26,179 bases of DNA from CAKUFA01 sp963656345 (GTDB taxonomy: Bacteria; Bacillota; Clostridia; Christensenellales; Aristaeellaceae): contig CAVKHY010000025.1 in the NCBI GenBank assembly GCA_963656345.1, positions 1 through 26,179 of the forward strand, given 5' to 3'. Positions 15,161 through 22,398 of the stretch are shown piece by piece. Position numbers and translations under genes: made by a program. The stretch's first letter is position 1; the number at the start of each line of letters is the position of its first letter. A model generated the notes under the pieces. That model searched no databases. It was given only the letters and a program-made list of their open reading frames with translations, and was not told where the DNA came from.

Positions 15161-16252
15161 TTACACCTCCCCGGCGCTGGAGACCCGACGATACCGAAGC
15201 ATGAGCGGAATGGATCGAATCATCACGGCGACCCAGCAGAAGGCGAACAAGCCAGCGCCGATCCATGCGCCCCACGCAGCAGGAATTGGCGACAGCATCA
15301 CCCCTGCAAAGCGTAGATTAACCAATGCAAGCAGTGCCAGTGCCACCGCATCGGCGATCAAATTCAGGAGCAGCATATTCATAGTGCTGAAGAAAACAAT
15401 GTGCCGCTTTTTCGCCCCGTAAGTAAGATAAACCAGGTACCGCTTGCTTTCGCTGCGGAACCAATGGGAAACAATCAGCGTCACTGCAGCCATGGACATC
15501 AACAAAATTGCGCCATAGATCGAAAGTGACTCCACGAAACTGCTTACGCCTACATTACCCGTTCCCGGAATATAGTATTGTTCAATTCCCTGACAGGATG
15601 CAATCATTCGCTTCAATAGGCTAATCTGTTCACTGTTTAATACGCTCGAGAAACGGCAGTTCAACATGGTGGGTTGACATCCCAGTGCAAGGTACGTCTT
15701 TACGGGCAGCGTTATCAGCGTTGGCATAGGGACATCAGGGGCGAGCTCCTCCACAGAAAAGTAGCGTGCCAAGTCTGTGTAACCGCCTACCGCCGTGCAG
15801 CGAACGCCTGCAACCTCAACGCCGTCCTGCCAAATGGTATCAATCTTGTCTTTTGGAAGATTGCGGATATATTCAATGGACAGCAGGGCAACGCTCTCCC
15901 CCTGCTGCATTTCTTCTTGGGTAAACAGCCTACCGTATTCGGTATCCATTTGGAATTTTTCCGTATCATAAGCGATGCCGGTGTATTGTTCATCAAACAA
16001 GCTAATCGAAAGAACACCCGGCAAATCTTCGCAATTTGTAATTTCCTGATAGAGCGACTCAATATCGCCGGCTTCCCTGCTCTTCACATACAAGTATTCC
16101 TGCTCAGTACTTTGCTGATAGGTGTACAGCCCCTTTTCAACCAACACCGCAAAGCTCAGTGCAGTGACAGCCAGACTAAGCACCGACAAAATCGCAAATG
16201 TTCTGTGGTAGCGGCACAGCTTGAAAAAACTTTGCACAGCACGCCGAAGCAT
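15161..16252 (-). CDS. ABC transporter permease, FtsX/MacB type
   Basis: A permease of about 363 residues and first gene of the exporter operon. One N-terminal helix (FAILSVLSLAVTALSFAVLV) is followed by a large outer domain and three C-terminal helices, with SIYGAILLMSMAAVTLIVSHWF, LLNLIADAVALALLALVNL and IGAGLFAFCWVAVMI. The start is uncertain. The frame runs up to 16378 (MGFLWRN), but the only plausible ribosome binding site, GGAG about 10 bases away, favours the ATG at 16252 (MLRRAVQSF), which also aligns its first helix with the partner permease. An ATG at 16261 has GGAG too close. Confidence 0.8.
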   Translation of the reverse strand: MLRRAVQSFFKLCRYHRTFAILSVLSLAVTALSFAVLVEKGLYTYQQSTEQEYLYVKSREAGDIESLYQEITNCEDLPGVLSISLFDEQYTGIAYDTEKFQMDTEYGRLFTQEEMQQGESVALLSIEYIRNLPKDKIDTIWQDGVEVAGVRCTAVGGYTDLARYFSVEELAPDVPMPTLITLPVKTYLALGCQPTMLNCRFSSVLNSEQISLLKRMIASCQGIEQYYIPGTGNVGVSSFVESLSIYGAILLMSMAAVTLIVSHWFRSESKRYLVYLTYGAKKRHIVFFSTMNMLLLNLIADAVALALLALVNLRFAGVMLSPIPAAWGAWIGAGLFAFCWVAVMIRSIPLMLRYRRVSSAGEV

Positions 16253-16385
16253 TTTGCGCATTCTCCAATCTCGTTTATTGAGGATGCCAACCGAATCAAC
16301 GTTATTGTCTATCAGTTCCAGGCAGAAGACCCAAAACTCCCTGACGTTGACCAGCCTGTTTCGCCATAAGAACCCCATCCTTTAT

Positions 16386-16485
16386 AGGGCTTATGGCTAC
16401 CAGTTGATGCAACAGCGCAATTATTACCTGTTGCATTAGCTACTACAGTGGGGAACGCACACCGGAAGCCCAAGTTTTCGCCTTG
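16386..16485 (+). ncRNA. Possible structured RNA element (HEARO/omega-RNA-like, tentative)
   Basis: Nested complementary segments are visible. GGGCTT (16386-16391) pairs with AAGCCC (16466-16471). Inside it GGCTA (16395-16399) pairs with TAGCT (16437-16441), and inside that ATGCAACAG (16407-16415) pairs perfectly with CTGTTGCAT (16428-16436). A further hairpin CCAAG-ttttcgc-CTTGG follows (16470-16486). The G-U pair in the second helix works on the plus strand only, which favours that strand. The single-stranded GGGGAAC and CCGGAAG between helices remind me of HEARO (IscB-associated omega) RNA, but that is memory, not a search. No iscB gene is near. Confidence 0.3.
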
Positions 16486-16525
16486 GCTCAGTGGGAGATG
16501 TATTCAGCGGCATTCTCTTTGTACT

Positions 16526-16554
16526 CTTGTAACATGTATTTTCCGAATTGTCAA
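16526..16554 (-). promoter_or_regulatory. Probable sigma-A promoter of the ABC exporter operon
   Basis: On the minus strand perfect TTGACA (16549-16554), a 17-base spacer and TACAAG (16526-16531) point toward the exporter genes. The -10 is imperfect. The leader would be about 270 bases long and would run antisense through the nested-stem element. Confidence 0.55.
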
Positions 16555-16669
16555 TAGGATTGTAATACTAACTATCAATTTAATCATAATATTAGAAAGA
16601 ATTTCCAAAACATGATCAAGACCATCTTTACATTTTATTTTCCCAAAGATATTGACATGGAATTCATCC

Positions 16670-16679
16670 NNNNNNNNNN
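16670..16679. other. Run of ten N in the pot operon promoter region
   Basis: Ten unknown bases directly before GGTTTAAT. They separate a TTGACA (16652-16657) from a possible -10 TTTAAT (16682-16687). The distance as given is 24, too long for a promoter, but would be right if the true gap were about three bases. Confidence 0.95.
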
Positions 16680-16701
16680 GGTTTAATGTATGTCGTTTGC
16701 C

Positions 16702-16720
16702 GGTTTACTTTTGCTAAACC
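16702..16720. promoter_or_regulatory. Operator copy 1 (GGTTTA-N7-TAAACC)
   Basis: Perfect 6-bp inverted arms GGTTTA (16702-16707) and TAAACC (16715-16720) around seven bases. The same arms and spacer recur 35 bases downstream, and a lone GGTTTA half-site is at 16680-16685. It is a probable binding site for the XRE-cupin regulator encoded just downstream (inference from position and repetition). Confidence 0.65.
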
Positions 16721-16735
16721 TGCAACATTGACTGA

Positions 16736-16756
16736 CGGTTTAACAAAACTAAACCG
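16736..16756. promoter_or_regulatory. Operator copy 2 (CGGTTTA-N7-TAAACCG)
   Basis: Perfect 7-bp inverted arms around seven bases, with the same core as copy 1. It ends 33 bases before the regulator's start codon, and a TTGACT at 16728-16733 touches its left edge. Binding here would repress the regulator-pot operon; autoregulation is the usual mode for such XRE-cupin proteins. Confidence 0.7.
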
Positions 16757-16789
16757 CTTGACCCTGATCTTACGAAAGGGGACACACTC

Positions 16790-17332
16790 ATGGATATTGG
16801 TGAGAAACTTCGGCAGCTTCGGCTGCAGCGAGGGCTGACACAGGAAGAGCTTGCAGACCGGTGTGAGCTGAGCAAAGGGTTCATTTCCCAGGTAGAGCGC
16901 AATTTAGCCTCTCCCTCCATTGCAACGCTGATGGATATGCTGGAATGTCTCGGCTCTTCCCTGCAGGCTTTCTTCTCTGAAAAGGCCACGGAAAAAACCG
17001 TCTTCGCCCCCCAGGATATGTTCGTCAAAGAAGACGAAGAAACTCTGATGGGCTCTATTACCTGGCTCATTCCCGACGCGCAGAAGAACGAGATGGAGCC
17101 CATTCTTGTGGAAATCGGTCCCGGCGGGCAAACCAGCCCCATGCCTCCTAGTGAAGGGGAAGAATTCGGCTACGTGCTTTCCGGCAGTGTTTTGCTTTGC
17201 GTAGGGGAAAAGAAAACCCGGGTGAAAACCGGCAGCAGCTTCTGTCTGCATCCCCGGGAAAGTCATTATCTGTCCAACCCCGGCAAGACCCGCGCCCGGG
17301 TTCTGTGGGTTTCCACGCCGCCCAGCTTTTAA
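16790..17332 (+). CDS. XRE-family transcriptional regulator with cupin domain (PuuR-like)
   Basis: A 180-residue DNA-binding regulator. Residues 4-58 are an XRE helix-turn-helix (LRLQRGLTQEELADRCELSKGFISQVER is the core). Residues about 107-175 are a cupin_2 sensor barrel, with FGYVLSGSVLLCVG and a C-terminal HPRESHYLSNPGKTRARVLWVS. This architecture is that of PuuR and similar repressors, where the cupin binds a small ligand; putrescine is the known case. It is the first gene before potABCD with 37 bases between and no terminator, and repeated palindromic operators lie in front. I infer that it senses a polyamine and controls its own operon. Confidence 0.92.
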   Translation: MDIGEKLRQLRLQRGLTQEELADRCELSKGFISQVERNLASPSIATLMDMLECLGSSLQAFFSEKATEKTVFAPQDMFVKEDEETLMGSITWLIPDAQKNEMEPILVEIGPGGQTSPMPPSEGEEFGYVLSGSVLLCVGEKKTRVKTGSSFCLHPRESHYLSNPGKTRARVLWVSTPPSF

Positions 17333-17369
17333 CGGACACTGAATGAAATCATCAGGGAGGAACACATCC

Positions 17370-18431
17370 ATGGTAGAGAATGAACGGCTGATCGAACTGA
17401 AGGGCATTTCCAAGGAGTTTGACGGCGTCACGGTACTGGATAATATCAATCTGTACGTCCGCAAAAAGGAGTTCGTCACCTTGTTGGGACCTTCCGGCTG
17501 CGGCAAAACCACCACCCTGCGGATTATCGGCGGTTTCGAGACACCTTCCTCCGGCCAGCTGCTATTCGAAGGGAAAGATATTGCCCACCTGCCCCCTTAC
17601 AAGCGGCAGGTCAATACCGTCTTTCAAAAGTATGCACTTTTTCCGCACCTGAACGTTTTTGATAACATCGCCTTTGGCCTGAAGCTGAAAAAGATGCCCA
17701 AGGATGAGATTGCCAAGAAAGTGGACGCCATGCTGGAGCTTGTGAACCTGCGCGGCTACGGCAAGCGGCATGTGGACGCCCTTTCCGGCGGTCAGCAGCA
17801 GCGTGTGGCCATTGCCCGTGCCCTGGTCAACGAGCCTCAGGTACTGCTGCTGGATGAGCCTTTGGGTGCACTGGATTTGAAGCTGCGCAAGGAAATGCAA
17901 CTGGAGCTGAAGAACATGCAGCAGCGGCTGGGTATCACCTTCCTGTATGTGACCCATGACCAGGAGGAAGCCCTGACCATGAGCGACACGGTCGTGGTGA
18001 TGCACGACGGTCACATTCAGCAGATCGGCGACCCCAAGCGGATCTACGATGAACCTGTCAACGCCTTTGTGGCGGACTTCATCGGCGAAAGCAACATTCT
18101 GCACGGCACCATGCTCCATGACGAGCTCGTTTCCTTTGCGGATCATGATTTCCCCTGTGTGGACTTCGGTTTCGGCGAAAATGCGCCTGTGGATGTGGTG
18201 ATTCGCCCGGAGGATATCATGATTGTAGGCGAAGACGTGGGACAGATGGTGGGCACCATCACCAGCGTGCTCTTCAAAGGCGTCCATTACGAAATGATGA
18301 TTGATACCGGTGCCTTCACCTTCAAGGTGCATTCCACCTCCATGCAGCCTCAAGGCAGCCGGGTTGGACTGAATATTGTTCCCTTTAATATTCACATCAT
18401 GAAGCCAATGGAGGATGCCGCCCATGTATGA
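17370..18431 (+). CDS. potA: Spermidine/putrescine ABC transporter ATP-binding protein PotA
   Basis: A 353-residue import ATPase. The start at 17370 follows GGGAGG by 9 bases; the frame opens earlier at 17343 without one. Walker A GPSGCGKTT (40-48), Q-loop VFQKYALFPHLNVFDNI, signature LSGGQQQR, Walker B VLLLDEPLGALD and switch VTHDQEEALTMSD are intact. The last 80 or so residues form the TOBE regulatory domain, with VVIRPEDIMI. Length and the DLKLRKEMQLELKNMQ helical region match PotA. It energises the PotBC channel from the cytoplasmic side. Its end overlaps potB by 8 bases. Confidence 0.95.
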   Translation: MVENERLIELKGISKEFDGVTVLDNINLYVRKKEFVTLLGPSGCGKTTTLRIIGGFETPSSGQLLFEGKDIAHLPPYKRQVNTVFQKYALFPHLNVFDNIAFGLKLKKMPKDEIAKKVDAMLELVNLRGYGKRHVDALSGGQQQRVAIARALVNEPQVLLLDEPLGALDLKLRKEMQLELKNMQQRLGITFLYVTHDQEEALTMSDTVVVMHDGHIQQIGDPKRIYDEPVNAFVADFIGESNILHGTMLHDELVSFADHDFPCVDFGFGENAPVDVVIRPEDIMIVGEDVGQMVGTITSVLFKGVHYEMMIDTGAFTFKVHSTSMQPQGSRVGLNIVPFNIHIMKPMEDAAHV

Positions 18432-19410
18432 CATGACACTGCCCTGGTGGGCATGGGCATTGATGGGAACCGGGCTGGCTTTCTTTGCTGCCATGGTCAC
18501 CGTCTCCATTCGCCGGAACCGGGGCATTAAACGGAGCCTGTTCGCTGCGCCTTATGCCCTGTGGATGCTGCTGTTCACCATTCTGCCGGTGATCCTCATC
18601 GCCTACTACGCCTTTACGGACACAAACGGTGCCTTTACCCTGGACAATTTCCGCAACTTCTGGGACAGCAACTATACCAAGAATCAGCTTTATGCCTCCT
18701 TGGGACCGGATGCCGCCCAGTACATCGTGCGTGGAACGGTGAACGTTGATACCCTCGTCTATTCTCTGTGGATGGCCTTCCTGTGCACAGTCATCAGTCT
18801 GCTGGTCGGCTACCCTGCCGCCCTGTTCATGGCTGACCGGCACATGAAAATGGGTTCCACCATTGTGGTGCTGTTCATCATTCCCATGTGGATGAACTTC
18901 CTGCTGCGCACCATTGCATGGATGAGCCTGCTGGAAGATCAAGGACTTATTAACACCCTGCTCCGTGCCATGGGTTTTGACGGCGTGCAGCTGATGTACA
19001 ATTCCGGCGCTGTGCTGCTGGGCATGGTTTACAACTACCTGCCTTTCATGGTGTTCCCTATTTACACCAGTTTGAGCAAGCTGGATCCCCGGCTGGGTGA
19101 AGCCGCGCAGGACCTGGGCTGCAACGATTGGCACACTTTCACCCGGGTAACGGCACCTCTGAGCCTTCCCGGTGTTATCAGCGGCATTACCATGGTGTTC
19201 ATGCCCTCCGTTACCACTTTCTTTATTCCCCGGGTGCTTGGCGGCGGCAACACCATGATGTTCGGCGACTTGATTGAATCCAAATTCCTGACGGAAGGCA
19301 ACTGGAACGTAGGCAGTGCCCTCAGCCTGATCATGATGGTGCTGATCCTCATCAGCCTGTCCATTCTGCGCAAAGCCGATCCTAAGGGTGAAGGAGGCGG
19401 GATAGTATGA
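18424..19410 (+). CDS. potB: Spermidine/putrescine ABC transporter permease PotB
   Basis: A 328-residue permease. I chose the ATG at 18424 because GGAGG (18410-18414) is 9 bases before it; an ATG at 18415 would touch that site. The EAA loop that docks with PotA reads GEAAQDLGCNDWHTFTRVTAP. The normal first PotB helix (LFAAPYALWMLLFTILPVILIAYYAF) starts near residue 38 and is preceded by an extra hydrophobic helix (about 7-27, WWAWALMGTGLAFFAAMV), which E. coli PotB lacks. It overlaps potA by 8 bases and potC by 4 bases. Confidence 0.92.
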   Translation: MYDMTLPWWAWALMGTGLAFFAAMVTVSIRRNRGIKRSLFAAPYALWMLLFTILPVILIAYYAFTDTNGAFTLDNFRNFWDSNYTKNQLYASLGPDAAQYIVRGTVNVDTLVYSLWMAFLCTVISLLVGYPAALFMADRHMKMGSTIVVLFIIPMWMNFLLRTIAWMSLLEDQGLINTLLRAMGFDGVQLMYNSGAVLLGMVYNYLPFMVFPIYTSLSKLDPRLGEAAQDLGCNDWHTFTRVTAPLSLPGVISGITMVFMPSVTTFFIPRVLGGGNTMMFGDLIESKFLTEGNWNVGSALSLIMMVLILISLSILRKADPKGEGGGIV

Positions 19411-20174
19411 AGAAATTCTTCAAGCGGTTCTACCTGGGCATCATCCTTGTATTCCTGTACATCCCCATTGTGGTGATGATTGTCCAGTCCTTCAATGCCG
19501 GCAAAAGCCGTGCCAAGTGGGAAGGTTTCTCCCTGCGCTGGTATGCGGAGCTTTTCCAGGATTCCTCCATTCTCGGCGCTTTGCAGGTAACGCTGACGGT
19601 GGCTGTGCTGGCCATGATCATTTCCACTGTGCTGGGTACGCTGGCCGCCATTGGCATCTACAGCATGAAGAAGCGTCCCCAGTCCCTGATGATGACCATG
19701 ACCAACCTGCCTAACACCATGCCGGACATTGTTACCGGTATTTCCCTGATGCTGCTGTTCATCTTCACCAAGGTGGAGCGTGGTTATCTCACCATGCTGC
19801 TGGCGCACGTTACCTTCGATACCCCTTACGTGATTCTCTCCGTCATGCCTAAGCTGAAGCAGATGAACAAGCACACCTACGAGGCCGCACTGGATCTTGG
19901 TGCCACACCCGGTTATGCCCTGACCCATGTACTGATTCCCGAATGCAAGCAGGGCATTATTACCGGCGCCATGCTGGCTTTCACCCTGTCCCTGGACGAC
20001 TTCACCATCAGCTACTTTACAACCAGCCCCCTGGTGCAGAACCTGTCCACCCTGATTTATTCCGCCGCCCGGAAGGGCATTAAGCCTTCCATGAATGCAC
20101 TGAGTGCGCTCATGTTCCTGTGTCTGCTGGTGCTGCTGTTGATTGTCAACCGCCGCACTGCTGAAAAAAATTAA
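19407..20174 (+). CDS. potC: Spermidine/putrescine ABC transporter permease PotC
   Basis: A 255-residue, six-helix permease and partner of PotB. Its EAA loop is YEAALDLGATPGYALTHVLIP. The N-terminus KRFYLGIILVFLYIPIVVMIVQSFN and the SLDDFTISYFTTSP segment are typical of PotC. The start ATG overlaps the potB stop (ATGA), which suggests translational coupling. Confidence 0.94.
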   Translation: MKKFFKRFYLGIILVFLYIPIVVMIVQSFNAGKSRAKWEGFSLRWYAELFQDSSILGALQVTLTVAVLAMIISTVLGTLAAIGIYSMKKRPQSLMMTMTNLPNTMPDIVTGISLMLLFIFTKVERGYLTMLLAHVTFDTPYVILSVMPKLKQMNKHTYEAALDLGATPGYALTHVLIPECKQGIITGAMLAFTLSLDDFTISYFTTSPLVQNLSTLIYSAARKGIKPSMNALSALMFLCLLVLLLIVNRRTAEKN

Positions 20175-20201
20175 AAAATCTGCAATCACGGAGGTATGCA
20201 C

Positions 20202-21239
20202 ATGAAGAAGTTCCTTGCCCTGCTGCTGGCCTTGCTGGTCATCGTTCCTTCCTTTGCCGCTGCTGAAGAAGTGGTCAACGTCTTCAACTGGGAAGACTAC
20301 ATCGACGAAGCCGTCATCAAGCAATTTGAAGAAGAAACCGGCATCAAGGTGAACTACATCTGCTTCACCACCAATGAGGACCTGATTCTCCAAATGGAAG
20401 CCAATCCCGGTTCCTTTGACCTGTGCTTTCCCTCCGAATATATTGTGGAACGGCTGATGCAGAACGACATGCTGGCCGAGATCAACTATGACAATGTGCC
20501 TAACATGGAGTACATTCTGGACAGCCTGAAGAACCCCACCTATGATGCCAACAACGCCCACTCTGTTCCTTACATGTGGGGCACCACCGGTCTGGTTTAC
20601 AACAAGACCATGGTAGAGGAAGAGCCTGACTCCTGGACCGTGCTGTGGGACGAACGGTACAAGGGCAATGTGATCATGCTGGACTCCATCCGCAACACTA
20701 TGGGTTTAACCCTGCGGATGCTGGGCAGCAACATGTCTACCACGGATATTACGGCACTGGAAGCCGCTAAGGAAAAGCTCATCGAGCAAAAGCAGTCCGG
20801 CATGGTGAAGGCCTACCAGGTGGATCAAACCAAGGACATGATGATTCAAGGTGAAGCCGCCCTGGCCGTTATGTGGTCGGGCGATGCCCAGTACGCCATT
20901 TCCATGAATCCAGATCTTGCCTATGTCATTCCCAAGGAAGGCAGCAATGTGTGGGTGGACTGCATGGTGATTCCCAAAACAGCCGCCAATAAAGAGAATG
21001 CGGAAAAGTTCATCAACTTCCTGTGCCGCCCCGACATTGCCAAGCAGAACTGCGAATACATCATGTATTCTTCTCCCAATGCCGCCGCCATTGAACTGAT
21101 GGGTGAAGATTACGCCAACAACAACGTAATGAATCCATCAGATGACGCCGTTGCCCGGTGCGAAACCATTCACGACCTGGACTCTGCTTATCTGGCCATT
21201 TACAACGCCTTGTGGAATGACGTAAAGAACGCTAAGTAA
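20202..21239 (+). CDS. potD: Spermidine/putrescine-binding protein PotD, first copy
   Basis: A 345-residue secreted binding protein. GGAGG (20190-20194) favours the ATG at 20202 over one at 20196. Residues 1-22 are a signal peptide ending AAA|EEV; no lipobox cysteine is seen. Conserved pieces include VNVFNWEDYIDE, FDLCFPSEYIVE, MWSGDAQYA and NVWVDCMVIP, whose Trp and Asp match the polyamine-stacking Trp and amine-binding Asp known in E. coli PotD. It delivers polyamine to PotABC. A very similar second copy follows 31 bases later. Confidence 0.93.
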   Translation: MKKFLALLLALLVIVPSFAAAEEVVNVFNWEDYIDEAVIKQFEEETGIKVNYICFTTNEDLILQMEANPGSFDLCFPSEYIVERLMQNDMLAEINYDNVPNMEYILDSLKNPTYDANNAHSVPYMWGTTGLVYNKTMVEEEPDSWTVLWDERYKGNVIMLDSIRNTMGLTLRMLGSNMSTTDITALEAAKEKLIEQKQSGMVKAYQVDQTKDMMIQGEAALAVMWSGDAQYAISMNPDLAYVIPKEGSNVWVDCMVIPKTAANKENAEKFINFLCRPDIAKQNCEYIMYSSPNAAAIELMGEDYANNNVMNPSDDAVARCETIHDLDSAYLAIYNALWNDVKNAK

Positions 21240-21270
21240 AACCATCAACATTGAAGAAGGAGGATGTCCC

Positions 21271-22308
21271 ATGAAAAAAGCGATTGCCCTGCTGCTGGCA
21301 CTGACCCTGTTTCTCCCCGTTTGCGCACTGGCCGATGAAGTGGTGAACGTCTTCAACTGGGTGGACTACATTGATGAGGACGTCATCAAGCAGTTCGAGG
21401 AGGAAACCGGCATTAAGGTCAACTACATGTCCTTCACCACCAATGAAGACATGATGGTGCAGGTGGAAGCCTCCCCCAGCGCCTTTGACGTATGCTTCCC
21501 CTCCGAGTACATTGTGGAGCGGATGCTGGAAAAGGATCTGCTGGCCGAGCTGAACTATGACAATATTCCCAATGCCAAGTATCTGCTGGATAACCTGCGG
21601 AATCCTTCCTATGATGCGGACAATGCCCACTCCATGCCTTACATGTGGGGCACTGTCGGTATCCTGTACAACACCACCATGGTGGATGACCCGGTGGATT
21701 CCTGGGGCATTCTGTGGAATGAGAAGTACAAGAATAACGTTTTCATGTTGGATTCCATTCGTGACTCCATGGGCATCACCCTGCGCTACCTGGGCTATTC
21801 CATGAACACCCGGGATATTTTGGCACTGGAAGCCGCCAAGGACAAGCTCATTGAGCAAAAGCAGGCTGGCATTGTGAAGGCCTACCAGGTGGACGAAACC
21901 AAGGACAAGATGGTCATGAACGAGGCTGCCCTGGCTGTCATGTGGTCCGGCGATGCCCAGTATGCCATCGACCTGAACGCTGATTTGGCTTATGCCATTC
22001 CCAAGGAAGGCAGCAACGTATGGGTGGACTGCATGGTCATCCCCAAGGATGCAAAGAATAAGGAAAATGCGGAGAAGTTCATCAACTTCCTTTGCCGCCC
22101 CGACATTGCCCAGAAAAACTGCGAAACCATTTGGTATTCTTCCCCCAACAGCGGTGCGATCGAACTGATGGGTGAAGCCTATACCTCCAATCCTGTCATG
22201 AATCCTTCTGCCGAGGATCTTGCCAACTGCGAGTACTTCAATGACATTGACAGTTCCTTCCTTGCCGTGTACAACGCGCTGTGGTCTGAAGTGCGCAACG
22301 CACGGTAA
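21271..22308 (+). CDS. potD: Spermidine/putrescine-binding protein PotD, second copy
   Basis: A 345-residue paralogue of the upstream PotD, same length and mature start, roughly three quarters identical by eye. The signal peptide ends CALA|DEV. VNVFNWVDYIDE, MWSGDAQYA and NVWVDCMVIP are kept. Differences include MSFTTNEDMMVQVE against ICFTTNEDLILQME and a changed C-terminus. It has its own strong AAGGAGG site, and a terminator follows it. The two copies may differ in polyamine preference or in expression. Confidence 0.93.
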   Translation: MKKAIALLLALTLFLPVCALADEVVNVFNWVDYIDEDVIKQFEEETGIKVNYMSFTTNEDMMVQVEASPSAFDVCFPSEYIVERMLEKDLLAELNYDNIPNAKYLLDNLRNPSYDADNAHSMPYMWGTVGILYNTTMVDDPVDSWGILWNEKYKNNVFMLDSIRDSMGITLRYLGYSMNTRDILALEAAKDKLIEQKQAGIVKAYQVDETKDKMVMNEAALAVMWSGDAQYAIDLNADLAYAIPKEGSNVWVDCMVIPKDAKNKENAEKFINFLCRPDIAQKNCETIWYSSPNSGAIELMGEAYTSNPVMNPSAEDLANCEYFNDIDSSFLAVYNALWSEVRNAR

Positions 22309-22344
22309 CATTCTTCCATCGTTAAAATCCCATAGAACGCAAAG

Positions 22345-22385
22345 CGAGCGGCTTCCGACATTTCTGTCAAAAGCCGCTCGTTTTT
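22345..22385 (+). terminator. Terminator of the pot operon
   Basis: CGAGCGGCTT (22345-22354) pairs perfectly with AAGCCGCTCG (22371-22380), with an inner GACA/TGTC pairing, then five T (22381-22385). It lies 36 bases after the second potD stop codon. On the minus strand, facing pstS, the T tract is poor (CTTTG). Confidence 0.9.
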
Positions 22386-22398
22386 CTTGTACCTTGTT

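Larger units (their letters stand above)
16253..16789. other. Long intergenic region between exporter operon and pot operon
   Basis: About 540 bases without a supported gene. From left to right it holds the untranslated leader of the exporter, a nested-stem element (16386-16485), a minus-strand promoter (16526-16554), a strongly A/T-rich stretch (about 16553-16665) unlike the GC-richer genes around it, a TTGACA at 16652, ten N at 16670-16679, and repeated GGTTTA/TAAACC operators. A plus-strand frame of about 75 codons crosses it, without a start codon or ribosome binding site near its beginning. Confidence 0.7.

Noticed and set aside
16387..16613. Open plus-strand frame of about 75 codons in the intergenic region
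   Set aside because: It has no ATG, GTG or TTG with a ribosome binding site near its beginning, and it coincides with the nested-stem element, which explains its sequence constraint better.
19062..20561. 499-codon minus-strand frame across potB, potC and potD
   Set aside because: It is His/Gln/Gly-rich with no recognisable domain and antisense to three motif-rich genes.
21232..22311. 359-codon minus-strand frame opposite the second potD
   Set aside because: It is an exact antisense mirror of a well-supported gene, with no independent start signal.
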